A stretch of DNA of 64,000 nucleotides, taken from the NCBI GenBank assembly GCA_014529385.2, contig CM043943.1, positions 103,326,355-103,390,354 of the forward strand, written 5' to 3'. This document shows positions 33,425 to 43,908 of this stretch, one piece after another. The position numbers were made by a program, and so were the translations under genes. The stretch comes from Adiantum capillus-veneris. Its lineage: Eukaryota; Streptophyta; Polypodiopsida; Polypodiales; Pteridaceae. The notes under the pieces are model-generated. The model saw nothing but the letters and a program-made list of their open reading frames with translations, was not told the DNA's origin and made no database searches. Position 1 is the stretch's first letter; each line of letters opens with the position of its first letter.

Positions 33425-35262
33425 GTCCTGATTGTTGCAGCATTCACTTTCTTTAAGTTGACACACACTCGGAGTTTTCCGTTCTTCTTAGGTACTACCA
33501 CAATCGGAGATACCCAATCGGTGTGTTCAATCTCGTATATGAATTCAGCTTCCATTAGCTTATCTATCTCTTCCTTGATTCGCTTAGCAAAAGTATCATT
33601 ATATGTGTATGGTCTCTGTCTGCTAGGCTTTGCGTCTTGTTTCAGTGGGATTGAGTGTTGGCATATCGATGGGTCAACTCCCTTTAAGTCCTTATAAGAC
33701 CATGCAAACACATCCCTATACTCTCTGAGAAGACTCAAAAGTCTCTCTTCCTCGCCTGGAGACAAATCTGTGGCTATGTAGACCGGTCTAAGTGGCTCAC
33801 CTGGAGCTGCTAAATCAACTTTTTTTGCATCCTCCGGTCCGTCATAAGATTCGTTCTCCTTCCTCTCTCGAATAGGTGGGGTTAATATCACCTTCTTATC
33901 CTCTATTGTGAATTTCCTATAGTGAGAGGGAACATCCATGTTTTCCTTGATTTTGACGTTTTCGTTCTCTCCACTCTCAATTTCTGTCGTCCAAACTTCC
34001 TTCAGAGTTTTCTTGAGCTCTCTATACTTGTTTCTACGTTCTAACTTGGACTCCGTGTATTCTCTGTTGCGCTTGTTCTTTTTTGATTTTTCTGTTTCAG
34101 TTTTCGTTCCATTCTTTTGAACTTGATTTCTTGAGCCTCTTTTGTCTTTTCGTAAGCTCTTTTGATCACTGCCTCTCATTCTTCCAGAAATCTTATCCTT
34201 AACACAATCTTCAGCCTTTACTAGCATTAGGAATTGATTTTTTCCTCTTATTCTAGGCATCGGATTGGTTCTAACCCCTTTTGTTTTTTTCTTTGCTCTA
34301 TAGTGTTTCTGGCGTTGTTTAGTTTGGTTCGGAAAATCATAAAATCGGACATCCGTTATAGTTTCTTCGTTTCTGCTTGAATTGTTCGTTGACTCGTTGT
34401 CTGCTTCATTTCCCCACTCTGGATGATTGGGAATGTCGTGAAACACCTCTTCTTCATCTTCCTTTTCCAGTGTATCATTCTTTTCAGTTTCTTTTTCGAG
34501 TACAGTTCTCAACATGAAATACGGAACCACGTCGTACCCGTCCTTGTCGCAAAATTTCGTTGTGGGACCATCCGGAATTGCACAAACATCTAGGGTTGCT
34601 AGAATGTGTGTCCATTCTAATGGTTCAAACGTGTCCTCTGGAAAGGGTTCTCCTACATAAGTTTCGTCTTCGATAGCCCTTTCTAAAACACATTCTTCTC
34701 GTTTCAGACTTCCACATTTCGAAGCTCCACACATCCATAACTCCTTGGGTTTACCTAACCAAGCTGGAAATTCGGATCCCGCCAAAGTAGCTGAATCAAA
34801 CTCCTCTACCGGTGTTCGGTTCACATCTTTGTAGCTATGGTCTTTCAGGTTCACACGTGTAGTGGTTTCCATATTTCTCAAGTATATGTGATCGTAGCCC
34901 CAATCTTGGACCATTTTCAACTGTCTCATGAATGGTCTTCCCAATATGATATCATAGTTATTCTCCTTGGCAAAATCGACAATAGCAAAAGTATGTTCGT
35001 ATTCAATGCCGCAAGAAGTCACTACAACTTTCTCTAATAACCCCATAGGTTTCTCCATGTGTCCATCTGCTAATTGGAGTTTCAACCTAGTCTTCCTTAT
35101 TGCTGGTTTCCCCCATTTTTTCCAGATTTCTTTTGTAGCAATGGCTACCCCTGCTCCGCTGTTTAGTATTGCCATCGTGTTTACTCCTTGGAATTCAATT
35201 GGTAAGGTTGTATTCCCCTCTTCACCTTCGCAATACCCTCTGACCTTGTTTAAGGGTACAGG
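33425..35262 (-). pseudogene. giant Ty3 element pol, 5' part: protease (Asp to Asn) and RT N-terminus
   Basis: The frame opens after a TAG at about 35262, just past the gag stop and in the -1 frame relative to gag. The first ATG (35175) begins MAILNSGAGVAIATKEIW: the retropepsin triad DSG is NSG here (codon 35161-35163). YDIILGRPFMRQLKMVQDWG gives the ILG motif. A linker of about 300 residues rich in Lys/Glu follows (KKNKRNREYTESKLERRNKY). The pre-RT region (DVFAWSYKDLKGVDPSICQH) and first RT block (DWVSPIVVVPKKNGKLRVCV) come next. The frame then runs out at 33406 because one G is missing near 33425; the next frame continues the RT without other loss. Confidence 0.88.
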
Positions 35263-35273
35263 CTAGCGTTCTT

Positions 35274-38200
35274 TTATGGTTTACTCAGCTCCTCTATGCT
35301 CTCTTGCAATCTCGATGTTGGATCTTTTATCCCGAATTTCTCCAAGCATTTTCCTACAGTGGTCCACATATGTGGTCTTAGCCTCAAAAGCTCAGCTAAA
35401 GTGATAGTGCATGTCACTGGTGTTGACAAGATCTCTATCAATCCTTGCGAGTCCATGACTTTTTCTGATGAGATTCTTCGTGAGGGAAGTGCTCTAATCT
35501 CGGATTTTGCTTCATACTCTCCTAGGTATGAAGGTAAAGTATTCAGTGAATGAGGTTTGCTCTCCATTGTTCTAACAGAGCCCCCATCTCCCCAGTAAGA
35601 TTGCAGATCCAAGTCCACTTGAGATCCTGCCTCAAATTCCACTATGGGAGGATTCCTGATGTCCTTTTCCCAATTTGTCTGATGAGCTTGGCAACTTAGC
35701 TCGTTTGCAAAGTTTGCCTCTCTTACTTGTTTCCAAAATTCATTGTAATCATCATCTCTTCCGTAAGACCTCTGTATGACTGGATGAAAACTCTCTATCT
35801 CCTGATCGGTTGTGTTCAACACTATGCGGTCATCCTTTTGTGTATTTTCAGGCTTTTGTGCACTGGGAGTCTTTTCAGCTACCCGTGAAACGATAGTCTC
35901 TTGCTGAATTGGGTTTTCCTTTCCACAATTCATTGTTTCTTTTGGTGGTTCTAATAAGTCTTGTGCAGTCTCGATCATTCTCTGGCACATTTCAAGTCTC
36001 TGCTTTTCCAATTCCGCGTTTGGGTATGTCATCCACCTCTGTTCTTGTGTTTGGTTGTTTTTTAACCTAGCTTCGTAAGCTCTCATCAGTGCGTCCAATG
36101 GTTCGTGTACTTTGTCGACTAGCATTGATCCCCCTGAGCTTAAGCTCGTTGTTTCTTTGATACTCTTTTGTTTCGTTCTTTCCGGGCTCATCTCTCGTTT
36201 CCCGTTTTGACTCTCAAGTTTTTCTAATCTAGCTTTGGTTTGCTTTAGTTCCTCAGCTAGAATAGCGTCTTCACGTTCTTTTCTCAACTTCATGCGTGCT
36301 TTTCTAACTTTCCATGTGTTTTTCTGACTCCGCGGTCCTTGACTAACCACTTCAGTCGCTAACTTTCCATTCTCAGGTTCTCTAGTGGTTTTCTTAGCTT
36401 GAGCTCTAGTAACAACTTGCGTTGGTATCAGAGTTTCATTTTCAGACCCACTGCTGGTAGGAATAGTTTCTAGCATATTCAATGTCGTCTTTTGCACTTT
36501 GTTTGGATTCTTTGAACAATCCTCAATGAAGTGAGTAACCCCACACTCAGTGCAATAAGCGTTAATTCTAATGATTTTCGTATGTGGGCAAACATTCATC
36601 AGATGGTCACCTCCACACTTGTAACAGGGTCCTAGTGCTGGTCTTGGTCCCATTTGATTCGTGCTTTGTGGATAGGATGGTCTTTGTCCTGTTAACCCTC
36701 CATGAGCTATGAACATCAATGTTCTTGCGTCCAAATTGTATCTCTCTTCATCAGAAGCACTTGTAGCTGTTGGTGATCCAACATTCCCAATCATGCCCCA
36801 TGGTTCTGGTTGTTTGGGTTCTTCTGGTGGGTAATACATAGTTGGAGACATGTGTGCACCAGATTCTTCATAATAGGCTTGAACAGGCACTAAGGCTTGT
36901 TCTTCCTGATTCTCTAAGGTTGGTGCATATCTAATGCCCACTGGTCTTGCTCCTGGTAAAGGTGGTTGTTGTCCCAATATCGGTTGCGGTCTTTCTATCC
37001 CCATAGGTCCTGGTACACTTCCCGTTGGGTATCGAGGTACTGGATGTATCTGAGGTGGTGCTAATTGAGCAGGAGGTGCGTACTGGCGCTCCCTTACATA
37101 CCCTTTGTTGTAATAACACTCCTCTGTTGGATGATTTGTCCATTTTTGTTCAATAGCACACCATTTCAGTGTTTTTGGCAATGGTTTTTGGTATGGTGCC
37201 ATCCTTTTTAGAGCATCTTCTATCATTTGCTCTACATTTGGCATGGTTGTTGTTTGAACATTCTTTTTAGTGGTAGTCTCGCTCGCTACGGAGGAGGAGC
37301 TACTGGATGCAAAATCTGTATCCGCTGACACCTCTCCATAAACCGTACAGTTATCCACTAAGTACAATGCCTCTCTCGTTACTTGCTCGAAACTTGTACA
37401 AGCTTTCAAGTGCAAGTCCTTCTTGAGAGTGTCGTTCCTCAGTCCCTCAATAAAGAGAACAGATAGTCTGTCATCTTGTGGTCGTTCACGTACTGGACAT
37501 CTCTCAATGTATTGTTTGAAGCGAAGTGAAGCTTCCTTCACTTTTTCGTGTTCTCTCTGTTTAAAAGCATATATTTGTGAGACCGTATTGTGCTTAATCC
37601 CTCGTTTTCAGAATTCCTCAGCAAACTCTCTTAGCAAATGGTCAATGTCATGGAATCCCCCTATGTTCATTGGTTGAAACCATGTCAATGCAGTTTCTTT
37701 TAGAGTAAGACCAAATCCCTCGTATTGTGTATGGAAATCTGTTATCTGCTCAGCTCTTAAGACTTGCTTAAAGAGTGACACATGTGCATACGAATCTCCT
37801 GAACCACCACACTTCTTTGGCATACACTTCGCTACTTGAGATGGTCTCATACGTCTATGGTCTGCTACCAATCTCATTGCTCCTCTGTCCCGGCTAAAGC
37901 TTTCTCTAGCATCATGGACTTCATGGGTTACCCTTGTCGGTTCCCCTGCCCTGAATCTACTACTAGGAGGTAAATGTGATGGTTCCGCTTCGAACCTTGG
38001 ACCTGGAGTGGTATACGTGGGGATTGGAACTGCACTACCTCGATTCATCTCCATTGACTCTCTGGAATGTAACGATCCCATTGGTCCGAGCTTCGAGTCC
38101 CAAGGTTGACTGAAAGAGTCGGCAACCTGAGTTCTTTGTCCTCCTGTTGTCATTGAGTTTTGCACTCCAGTTGTTGGTGCTGGTCTATGTGAGCTAGAAG

Positions 38201-38499
38201 TAACATAATACTGATGTAGTGGTCCCCCAAAGTATGTATATCCTTTGAATTCTCTCTTGCCCATTGTTGAGTATTGCCTCCCATACTTGTCGTAAGCGGC
38301 AATTTTCACTTCTGATCCCTCTGTGTAGGTAAAGACAGAGTCTTTTTTTGTCTGTCAACTCTCCGGTGTAGGGTTCTTCACATCTATAATAGAGATCTTG
38401 CTCCCCATTATTATATTTGTATAGCCCCACATAGATGTTATCAGTGTTGATCCTTGTAGTTTCATTCTCTCTTCTTAACCTCGCATTAGGGAAGTTCAT
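35274..38499 (-). pseudogene. giant Ty3 element gag (about 1070 codons), nearly intact
   Basis: Starts MNFPNARLRRENETTRIN at 38499. A frameshift in a T homopolymer (about 38342-38348) moves to the frame open from 38309, and a single in-frame TGA at 37608-37610 interrupts before KRGIKHNTVSQIYAFKQREH. The gag core is at about 37400-37800 (LKETALTWFQPMN, SLRFKQYIERCP, FIEGLRNDTLKKDL). Two good zinc knuckles follow (CYKCGGDHLMNVC and CTECGVTHFIEDC, about 36515-36630), then a long charged C-terminal part that ends IEELSKP. Pol follows in the -1 frame. The very long gag is unusual for Ty3 elements. The start lies 18 bp inside the junction with an unrelated LTR, so the leader and 5' LTR are lost. 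Confidence 0.85.
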
Positions 38500-38517
38500 T
38501 ATTGGTGCTTTCTCCTT

Positions 38518-39113
38518 GTCTTATAAGACTAATTCTCTTTTTATTGTGCACAAATTTAAGTAGTATGCATGCTTAGAATCATGTTTGTGATGACGACGTC
38601 TCTCAAACACCAAGTAGAATTTGTCACTCTACTTTGGGAGAATGAAATGGACTCAAGAGCAGACATGCTTGCGGTAGCTAAGTCTCCCAAGCCCCAAATG
38701 GATTAGTCATCCATCTTGGAATGATGTCGAAGGGTAAAAAGGGATCCTCTACCCGGATCGCCTAGGTCACAAGGAACACAAAGATTGTATTGTACCAAGT
38801 CTCTCTCAATGTGAGAATCTATAATACACTCCACATAAATCCGGTCCTCAACTGTTGTCACGTTCTCTAATTCTCTCTCTTGCAAAAGTATTGTTCATGC
38901 CAAGTTATTTAAGTATAATGGTTGTGTTGCTATCGCTAATTAAGTTCACCCTCTATGTTCTCAACGTAGTCTCATAAAAATACTCACTATATTCTCTTAA
39001 TTCCGCTATTCTCAATGTTCATAGGCCATTTCCATTGATCGTACTGTTGTTGGGGGAGAAGTATGTTCCTTCCTTGCCAATTATTTGTACAATCAAGCTT
39101 ATGAATCTCTTCT
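38518..39113 (+). mobile_element. chromovirus LTR fragment, plus orientation
   Basis: Starts TGTCTTATAAGAC at 38518 and matches, inverted, the LTR at 900-1283 for about 280 bp. The remainder (to 39113) is AT-rich and unmatched in the window. No coding sequence follows; the Copia LTR begins at 39114. It cuts off the giant element just upstream of its gag start. It may be a solo LTR or one end of a rearranged element. Confidence 0.65.
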
Positions 39114-39339
39114 TGTTACCATATACATGTGGTAGTGATGTGTGTGAACACACTAGGACCGTCGGTGCATTTTTCCCCTCTTTAGGAGGTTTTTCCCCCG
39201 AGCATTGTATATACGCCCTTCACTCTAGGGCTATCTATCTTTCCAATGCACACTAAGTAACACTCTCTCTATTGTGTGCTTTGAGCTTCCTTCGTCTTCT
39301 CCAAGTTGTGTGTGTTTCTCTGCAACCCTAATTCCAACA
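39114..39339 (+). mobile_element. 5' LTR of Copia copy A
   Basis: 226 bp, TGTTACCATATACATG to CTAATTCCAACA. It differs from the LTR at 43329-43555 by about six substitutions and one indel (about 97% identity). Confidence 0.95.
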
Positions 39340-39341
39340 AT

Positions 39342-39353
39342 TGGTATCAGAGC
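39342..39353 (+). other. initiator-Met tRNA primer-binding site, copy A
   Basis: TGGTATCAGAGC, perfect match, two bases after the LTR end. Confidence 0.95.
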
Positions 39354-39701
39354 AGGTCACATCCTCTCGGGCTTAGTCGCCAACTGCTCCAGCACACGCC
39401 TGCTCACTTTCTCCGAATACAGTGAGGTTTGGCAAGCGTTCGCAGGTCGACATAATTTTTGGGCAAGCTCATAGAGCTTAGCCTGCTCAAATTTTTTATT
39501 CGGGCTCATTTCAGCCTCCGTTTCCACTACAGGCAGGTCTGCACATGCTATTTCGTCATGTTGTGCAAAATTTTTGTCAGTGCCATTTTCTGCATAACAG
39601 GTGCCTTACAGTCTTCTACGGTTTGTTCTATATAGCACGTCTTGTTCCCGCTTCATTTCTCCTCTTTTCGGGCAGTTTTCACATTAGGTGCAACATTTAC
39701 C

Positions 39702-42700
39702 ATGGCTGACAACAACACAGATGTGTTCAAGATGTTTGCTGTTGAGGACAGGTTGGATGGGGACAATTAGCCTATGTGAGCTTACATGATGCAACATGTT
39801 CTTGTGCCAAAGGGCATCTAGAATATTGTGCAGGGCATTGATGTACGTTCTGGTTCTGAGGATACAGGCGATGTTGAGGATGTTGCAGGTCTTGCTGCAA
39901 GGATTGCTGCTATTAGAGTTGTTTTGCTTACGACAGAATAATCTCGTTGGGATGTAAAGGATGTGCAGGCTCATGCATTGATTGCGTTGTCTGTGAAGCG
40001 CACCATCATTCCTCACATCCGTTCAACAAAATCTGCAAAACAGGCTTGGGATATTTTGGTTGGTCTTTATGCAAGTCACAATGAGGCTAAAATTGCTTTG
40101 CTGCGTAAAGAGCTGGAGTCAAAGATTATGCATGAGGAAGATGATATGGACACTTTCCTTGCTAGTGTCAAGGATATCAATGAGCAACTTATTTCTGTAG
40201 GTGAAGTCATTTCAGACAGTTCCCTTGTGCAGATTGTTCTTCATGCCTTACCAGATTCCTACCAGACTTTTGCTAGTACTTGGAGACTGATGACCCAAGG
40301 AAATCCTGAAGTTGTCAAGTTTGATGCATTATGCACATTGCTGTTGCAAGAGTCACTTTCTAGAAAAAACAAGACTAGGCAGTGTGCAGTTGAACAGGCT
40401 TTTATTGCTTCTTAGAGAAAGGGTGGTAACAGCAATACAGCCACTTCTTATGGTTTTGCTGCGAGTGGAAAAAATTCCGTTCTTAATGCTTCTGCTTGTA
40501 GCAATTCGTCTAGAAATTCTGGTGATAAGGGCAAAAAGAAAATGCGTTGCCATTATTGTAAAGCTAATGATCACTTGATCAAGTCGTGTCCTAAGTTGAA
40601 GGCCAAAGATGCTAAGAAGAAAGAGGGTGGTTCCCCGTTCCGATCGAGGGGGGAGTATATGTCTCATGAATTTAATGCAATTCTGGCTAGTCGTGGGATA
40701 AAACACCAATGTCCAGTGCCTTATACACCTCAGAAAAAATGGTGTTGCTGAGAGGAAAAACAAGTCACTTACGGAAATGGGACGATGTATGGTCAAAAGT
40801 CAAGCTTTGCCGCATTCTTTTTGGCTTGAGGCCATCATGTGTGCCACTTATGTACTAAACAGGTGTCCTATGAAAGCTTTGCAGTCTATTACTCCATCTA
40901 AAGCATGGCATGATAGAAAGCCTTCTATTGAGCACATGCGTGTTTTTGGCTGTTTGGCATATGCTTTGGTGCCACAAACATAGCGCAGAAAATTGGATGA
41001 TAAGGATGTCGAATGTATTTTTGTTGGATCATCCGCAAACAAAACGTATTCTGGTTTCACGAGATGTAGTGTTTGTGGAAGATCTGTTCAGCCCTTGCTG
41101 TCATGTACTAGAGACAGTAATGTAAGCTCACAGGACATTATGACACTTTGTTGCCTCTTTTCAGTGGTGGAAATACAAATGTAAGTTCAATTGAGGCAAA
41201 TGTACAACCTATGGGGGTTTTTGAAAATGTTACAAATCAGCCTATTACTAATGCAGATGTACATGATGTACTTGATGAGGAAAGGGCCGAAAATGAGTAG
41301 GCTAGAGGTATGCCAAAATGGCTGGTGCACACTTTGCGTGACAGTAAATTGGATGCACCTTTGTCTAGTCGTACTCGTTCAGGCTCTCGCCATGCATCTT
41401 ATGCATCAGATTGTTATGCTTTGGCTGTGTCTAGCTTACATGATGTTGAGGAGCCTCTGTCTTTTGATGAAGCACAGAATTCAAAAAATTGGATGGCTGC
41501 CATGCAATCAGAATATGATGCACTTATAGAAAATGACACGTGGACTCTATGTGATTTGCCTCCTGGCAAAAAGGCCATTGGTACGAAGTGGATTTACAAG
41601 TTGAAATGCAAGCCGGATGGTGAGATCGATCGCCATAAGGCTCGACTTGTTGCAAAGGGTTATGCACAACAAAAAGTCATAGATTATGAAGAGACTTTTG
41701 CTCCCACTTGGGTATGACTACTGTACGTTTTCTATGTGCATTGGCAGCTCATTTTGGTTGGGATGTACATCAATCGGACATTGTTACTCCTTTCTTGAAT
41801 GATGACATATTTGAGGAAGTTTATGTAACGCAGCCTCGCGGTTTTGTCATAAAAGGACAAGAGGACAAAGTGTGCAGATGTAAGAAGGCTTTGTATGGGT
41901 TGAAGCAATCTCCTCGTGCTTGGTATGAGAAAGCTGACACTTATTTGGTCAAACGAGGCTTTCGTAACAGTCCAACAGAAAGCACATTGTATGGAAAGCG
42001 TGAGCGTGATGTACTTATCATTGTGGTTCTTTATGTTGATGATTTGCTGATCATTGGACCAAATGAGAGACATATTGCTGAAATGAAAGCTGATTTGAAT
42101 GCTACTTTCAAAATGAAAGATTTGGGGCTATTGCATCATTACTTGGGTACACAGTTTGAACAGTGTGATGGTGGTATTGCCTCCTGTTAGAAAAGTTACA
42201 TAGAGACATTGCTATGTAAGTTTGGACTCGAGGATTGCAAACCTATTGCCACTCCCGTGGGAACAGGTTTGAAGTTGAGTCTCCATGATGCTGGCGATCC
42301 TGTTGATGTCACTCTTTACTTCGTTAGCGTAGGAGCCTATTTCAAATCTGTGGCCTCTGGTTAAACCACGTGGAAGAGCTTTTTTGACGGCTCATTCTGG
42401 CTTTATTAATCAGACTTTTTTAATCGCAAGCAACACTCCTTCTCTCAATATCTTAGACAAATTAATAGCATCAAATAAACAAAATTTGTTCTCATTTGAG
42501 AAGTGCTGAAATGGCATATATAGTTTTTGATATTTTACTGAATCTTAATTCGATACGAACGCAGCTAACATGCACTCTAGTTATCAAACTGCTGTTGGGT
42601 GCCTCATTTATGTACGCAACACGAGGTCGGATATTCAATTTGCAGTCTCACAGGTCAATAGATTTATGCATAGCCCAGGGTCTAAGCATTGGTAGGCTGT

Positions 42701-43253
42701 CAAGAGGATTTTCCGCTACCTTAGTGGAACTTTACATCCTGGCTTGTTTTATCCCAAGGGGGGATCGTTGCCGCCAGACTTACATGCTTTTTCGGACTCA
42801 GACTGGGCTGATTGTTTTGACACATAAGTGTCCACAAGTGGTTTTTGTTTCATGCTTGGGAATTCATGTATATCATGGTTGAGCAAGAAGCAACCTATTG
42901 TGGACACTTCGAGTTGTGAGGCTGAGTACAGGGCAGTCTTCACACCTACGGTTGAGTGTGTATGGCTTAGACACCTTATGGTTGATTTGGGTGTTGGACA
43001 GGACACTGCCAACACTATCTACATTGACAGTCAGAGCGCATTGGCAGTTGCAAGGAACCCAGTTTTTCATGCTCGCACAAAGCACATTGAGGTGCATTAC
43101 GACTATGTCAGGGAGACGCTCTCAGCAGGAGAGATCACCTTGGCTTATGTGCCAACACAAGACAGCCTTGCAGATCTTTTCACAAAGGTTTTGTCTCGTG
43201 AGAAGCTGGAAGCTTTTCGCAAAGCTTTAGGCTTACTCTCCTTTGTGGACTGA
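39702..43253 (+). pseudogene. Copia copy A gag-pol with large internal deletion
   Basis: ATG 39702 (MADNNTDVFKMF) opens gag with several early stops; 39963-40415 is readable (ALIALSVKRTIIPHIRSTKS, RKELESKIMHEEDDMDTFL), then the CHYCKANDHLIKSC knuckle. At about 40634 the knuckle linker GGS joins directly to the end of the integrase core (RGEYMSHEFNAILASRG). Protease, pre-integrase and most of integrase are therefore deleted. An in-frame TAG follows VPQT. RT is at 41310-42190 with a 1-bp loss after ETFAPT. RNase H is interrupted by a 253-bp insertion at 42320 and ends at 43253. Confidence 0.92.
42320..42572. mobile_element. 253-bp insertion in Copia copy A, candidate MITE
   Basis: It splits the RNase H sequence VTLYQTAVGC between CACTCTTTAC and CAAACTG. 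The right side carries an imperfect repeat of the left flank (CACTCTAGTTAT, 42573-42584), suggesting a target duplication of 8-11 bp. The termini show a short inverted match around GTTAGC (TTCGTTAGCG at the left, CAGCTAAC at the right). It is non-coding and AT-rich. The other three Copia copies lack it. Confidence 0.5.
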
Positions 43254-43328
43254 TTATGTCCTCAGGGCATGGCACTTTCCTTTACTCATGTGCGAGCTCT
43301 CGTGCACCGCATCACTCCAGTGGGGCTT

Positions 43329-43555
43329 TGTTACCATATACATGTGGTAGTGATGTGTGTGAACACACTAGGACCGCCGGGGCATTTTTTCCCTCTTTAG
43401 GAGGTTTTTCCCCCCGAGCATTGTATATACGCCCATCACTCTAGGGCTATCTATCTTTCCAATGCACACTAAGTAACACTCTCTCTATTGTGTGCTTTGA
43501 GCTTCCTTCGTCTTCTCCAAGTTGTGTGCGTCTCTCTGCAACCCTAATTCCAACA
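43329..43555 (+). mobile_element. LTR shared by Copia copies A and B
   Basis: 227 bp. It is preceded by the 3' end of copy A and followed at once by ATTGGTATCAGAG and the leader of copy B. It therefore serves as 3' LTR of A and 5' LTR of B, as expected after recombination between LTRs of two elements. Confidence 0.93.
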
Positions 43556-43908
43556 ATTGGTATCAGAGTAGGTTACGTCCTCCCAAGCTCAGTCGGCACC
43601 TGCTCCAGGACACGTTTGCTCACTTTCTCCGATTACAATGAGGCGTTCGCAGGTCGACAAGAATTTTGGGCAAGCTCGTGGAGCTTAGCCTACTCAGATT
43701 TCTGATTCGGGCTCATTTCAGCCTCCGTTTCCACTACAGGTAGGTCTGCACAAGCTATTTTATCATTTTGTGCAGAATTTTTGTCAGTGCCATTTTCTGC
43801 ATAATAGGTGCCTTACACTCTTCTATGGTTTGTTCTATATAGCACGTGTTGTTCCCGCTTCATTTCTCCTCTTTTCGGGCAGTTTTCACATCAGGTGCAA
43901 CATTTACC

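Larger units (their letters stand above)
29405..33466 (-). pseudogene. giant Ty3 element pol, 3' part: RT, RNase H, double H2C2, integrase, second protease, W-x-P-K tail
   Basis: A 1353-codon open frame. [38 protein letters not shown] at 33158-33169. RNase H: HVHINASAYAIG, where the usual first catalytic Asp is Asn (codon 32729-32731), then TTTEREGLGMIYAV and TDHQALLYL. Two H2C2 modules follow (31975-32125 and 31600-31745). The integrase core keeps all three acidic residues (WGIDYVGPI, IVSDRGTHF, NGQAEATNK), then KVGDYVLVYT. After it comes a second retropepsin-like domain (30130-30492) and a basic tail with repeated W-x-P-K motifs. It joins the 5' part of pol through a 1-bp frameshift near 33425. 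The sequence style is Tat/Athila-like, without a visible archaeal-type second RNase H. Confidence 0.9.

Noticed and set aside
33400-33470. Programmed ribosomal frameshift in RT of the giant element
   Set aside because: The break lies inside a conserved RT block and is explained by loss of one G; no slippery heptamer is apparent.
39342-39353. tRNA gene fragments at TGGTATCAGAGC sites
   Set aside because: These are primer-binding sites complementary to the 3' end of initiator tRNA, placed right after LTRs; there is no cloverleaf.
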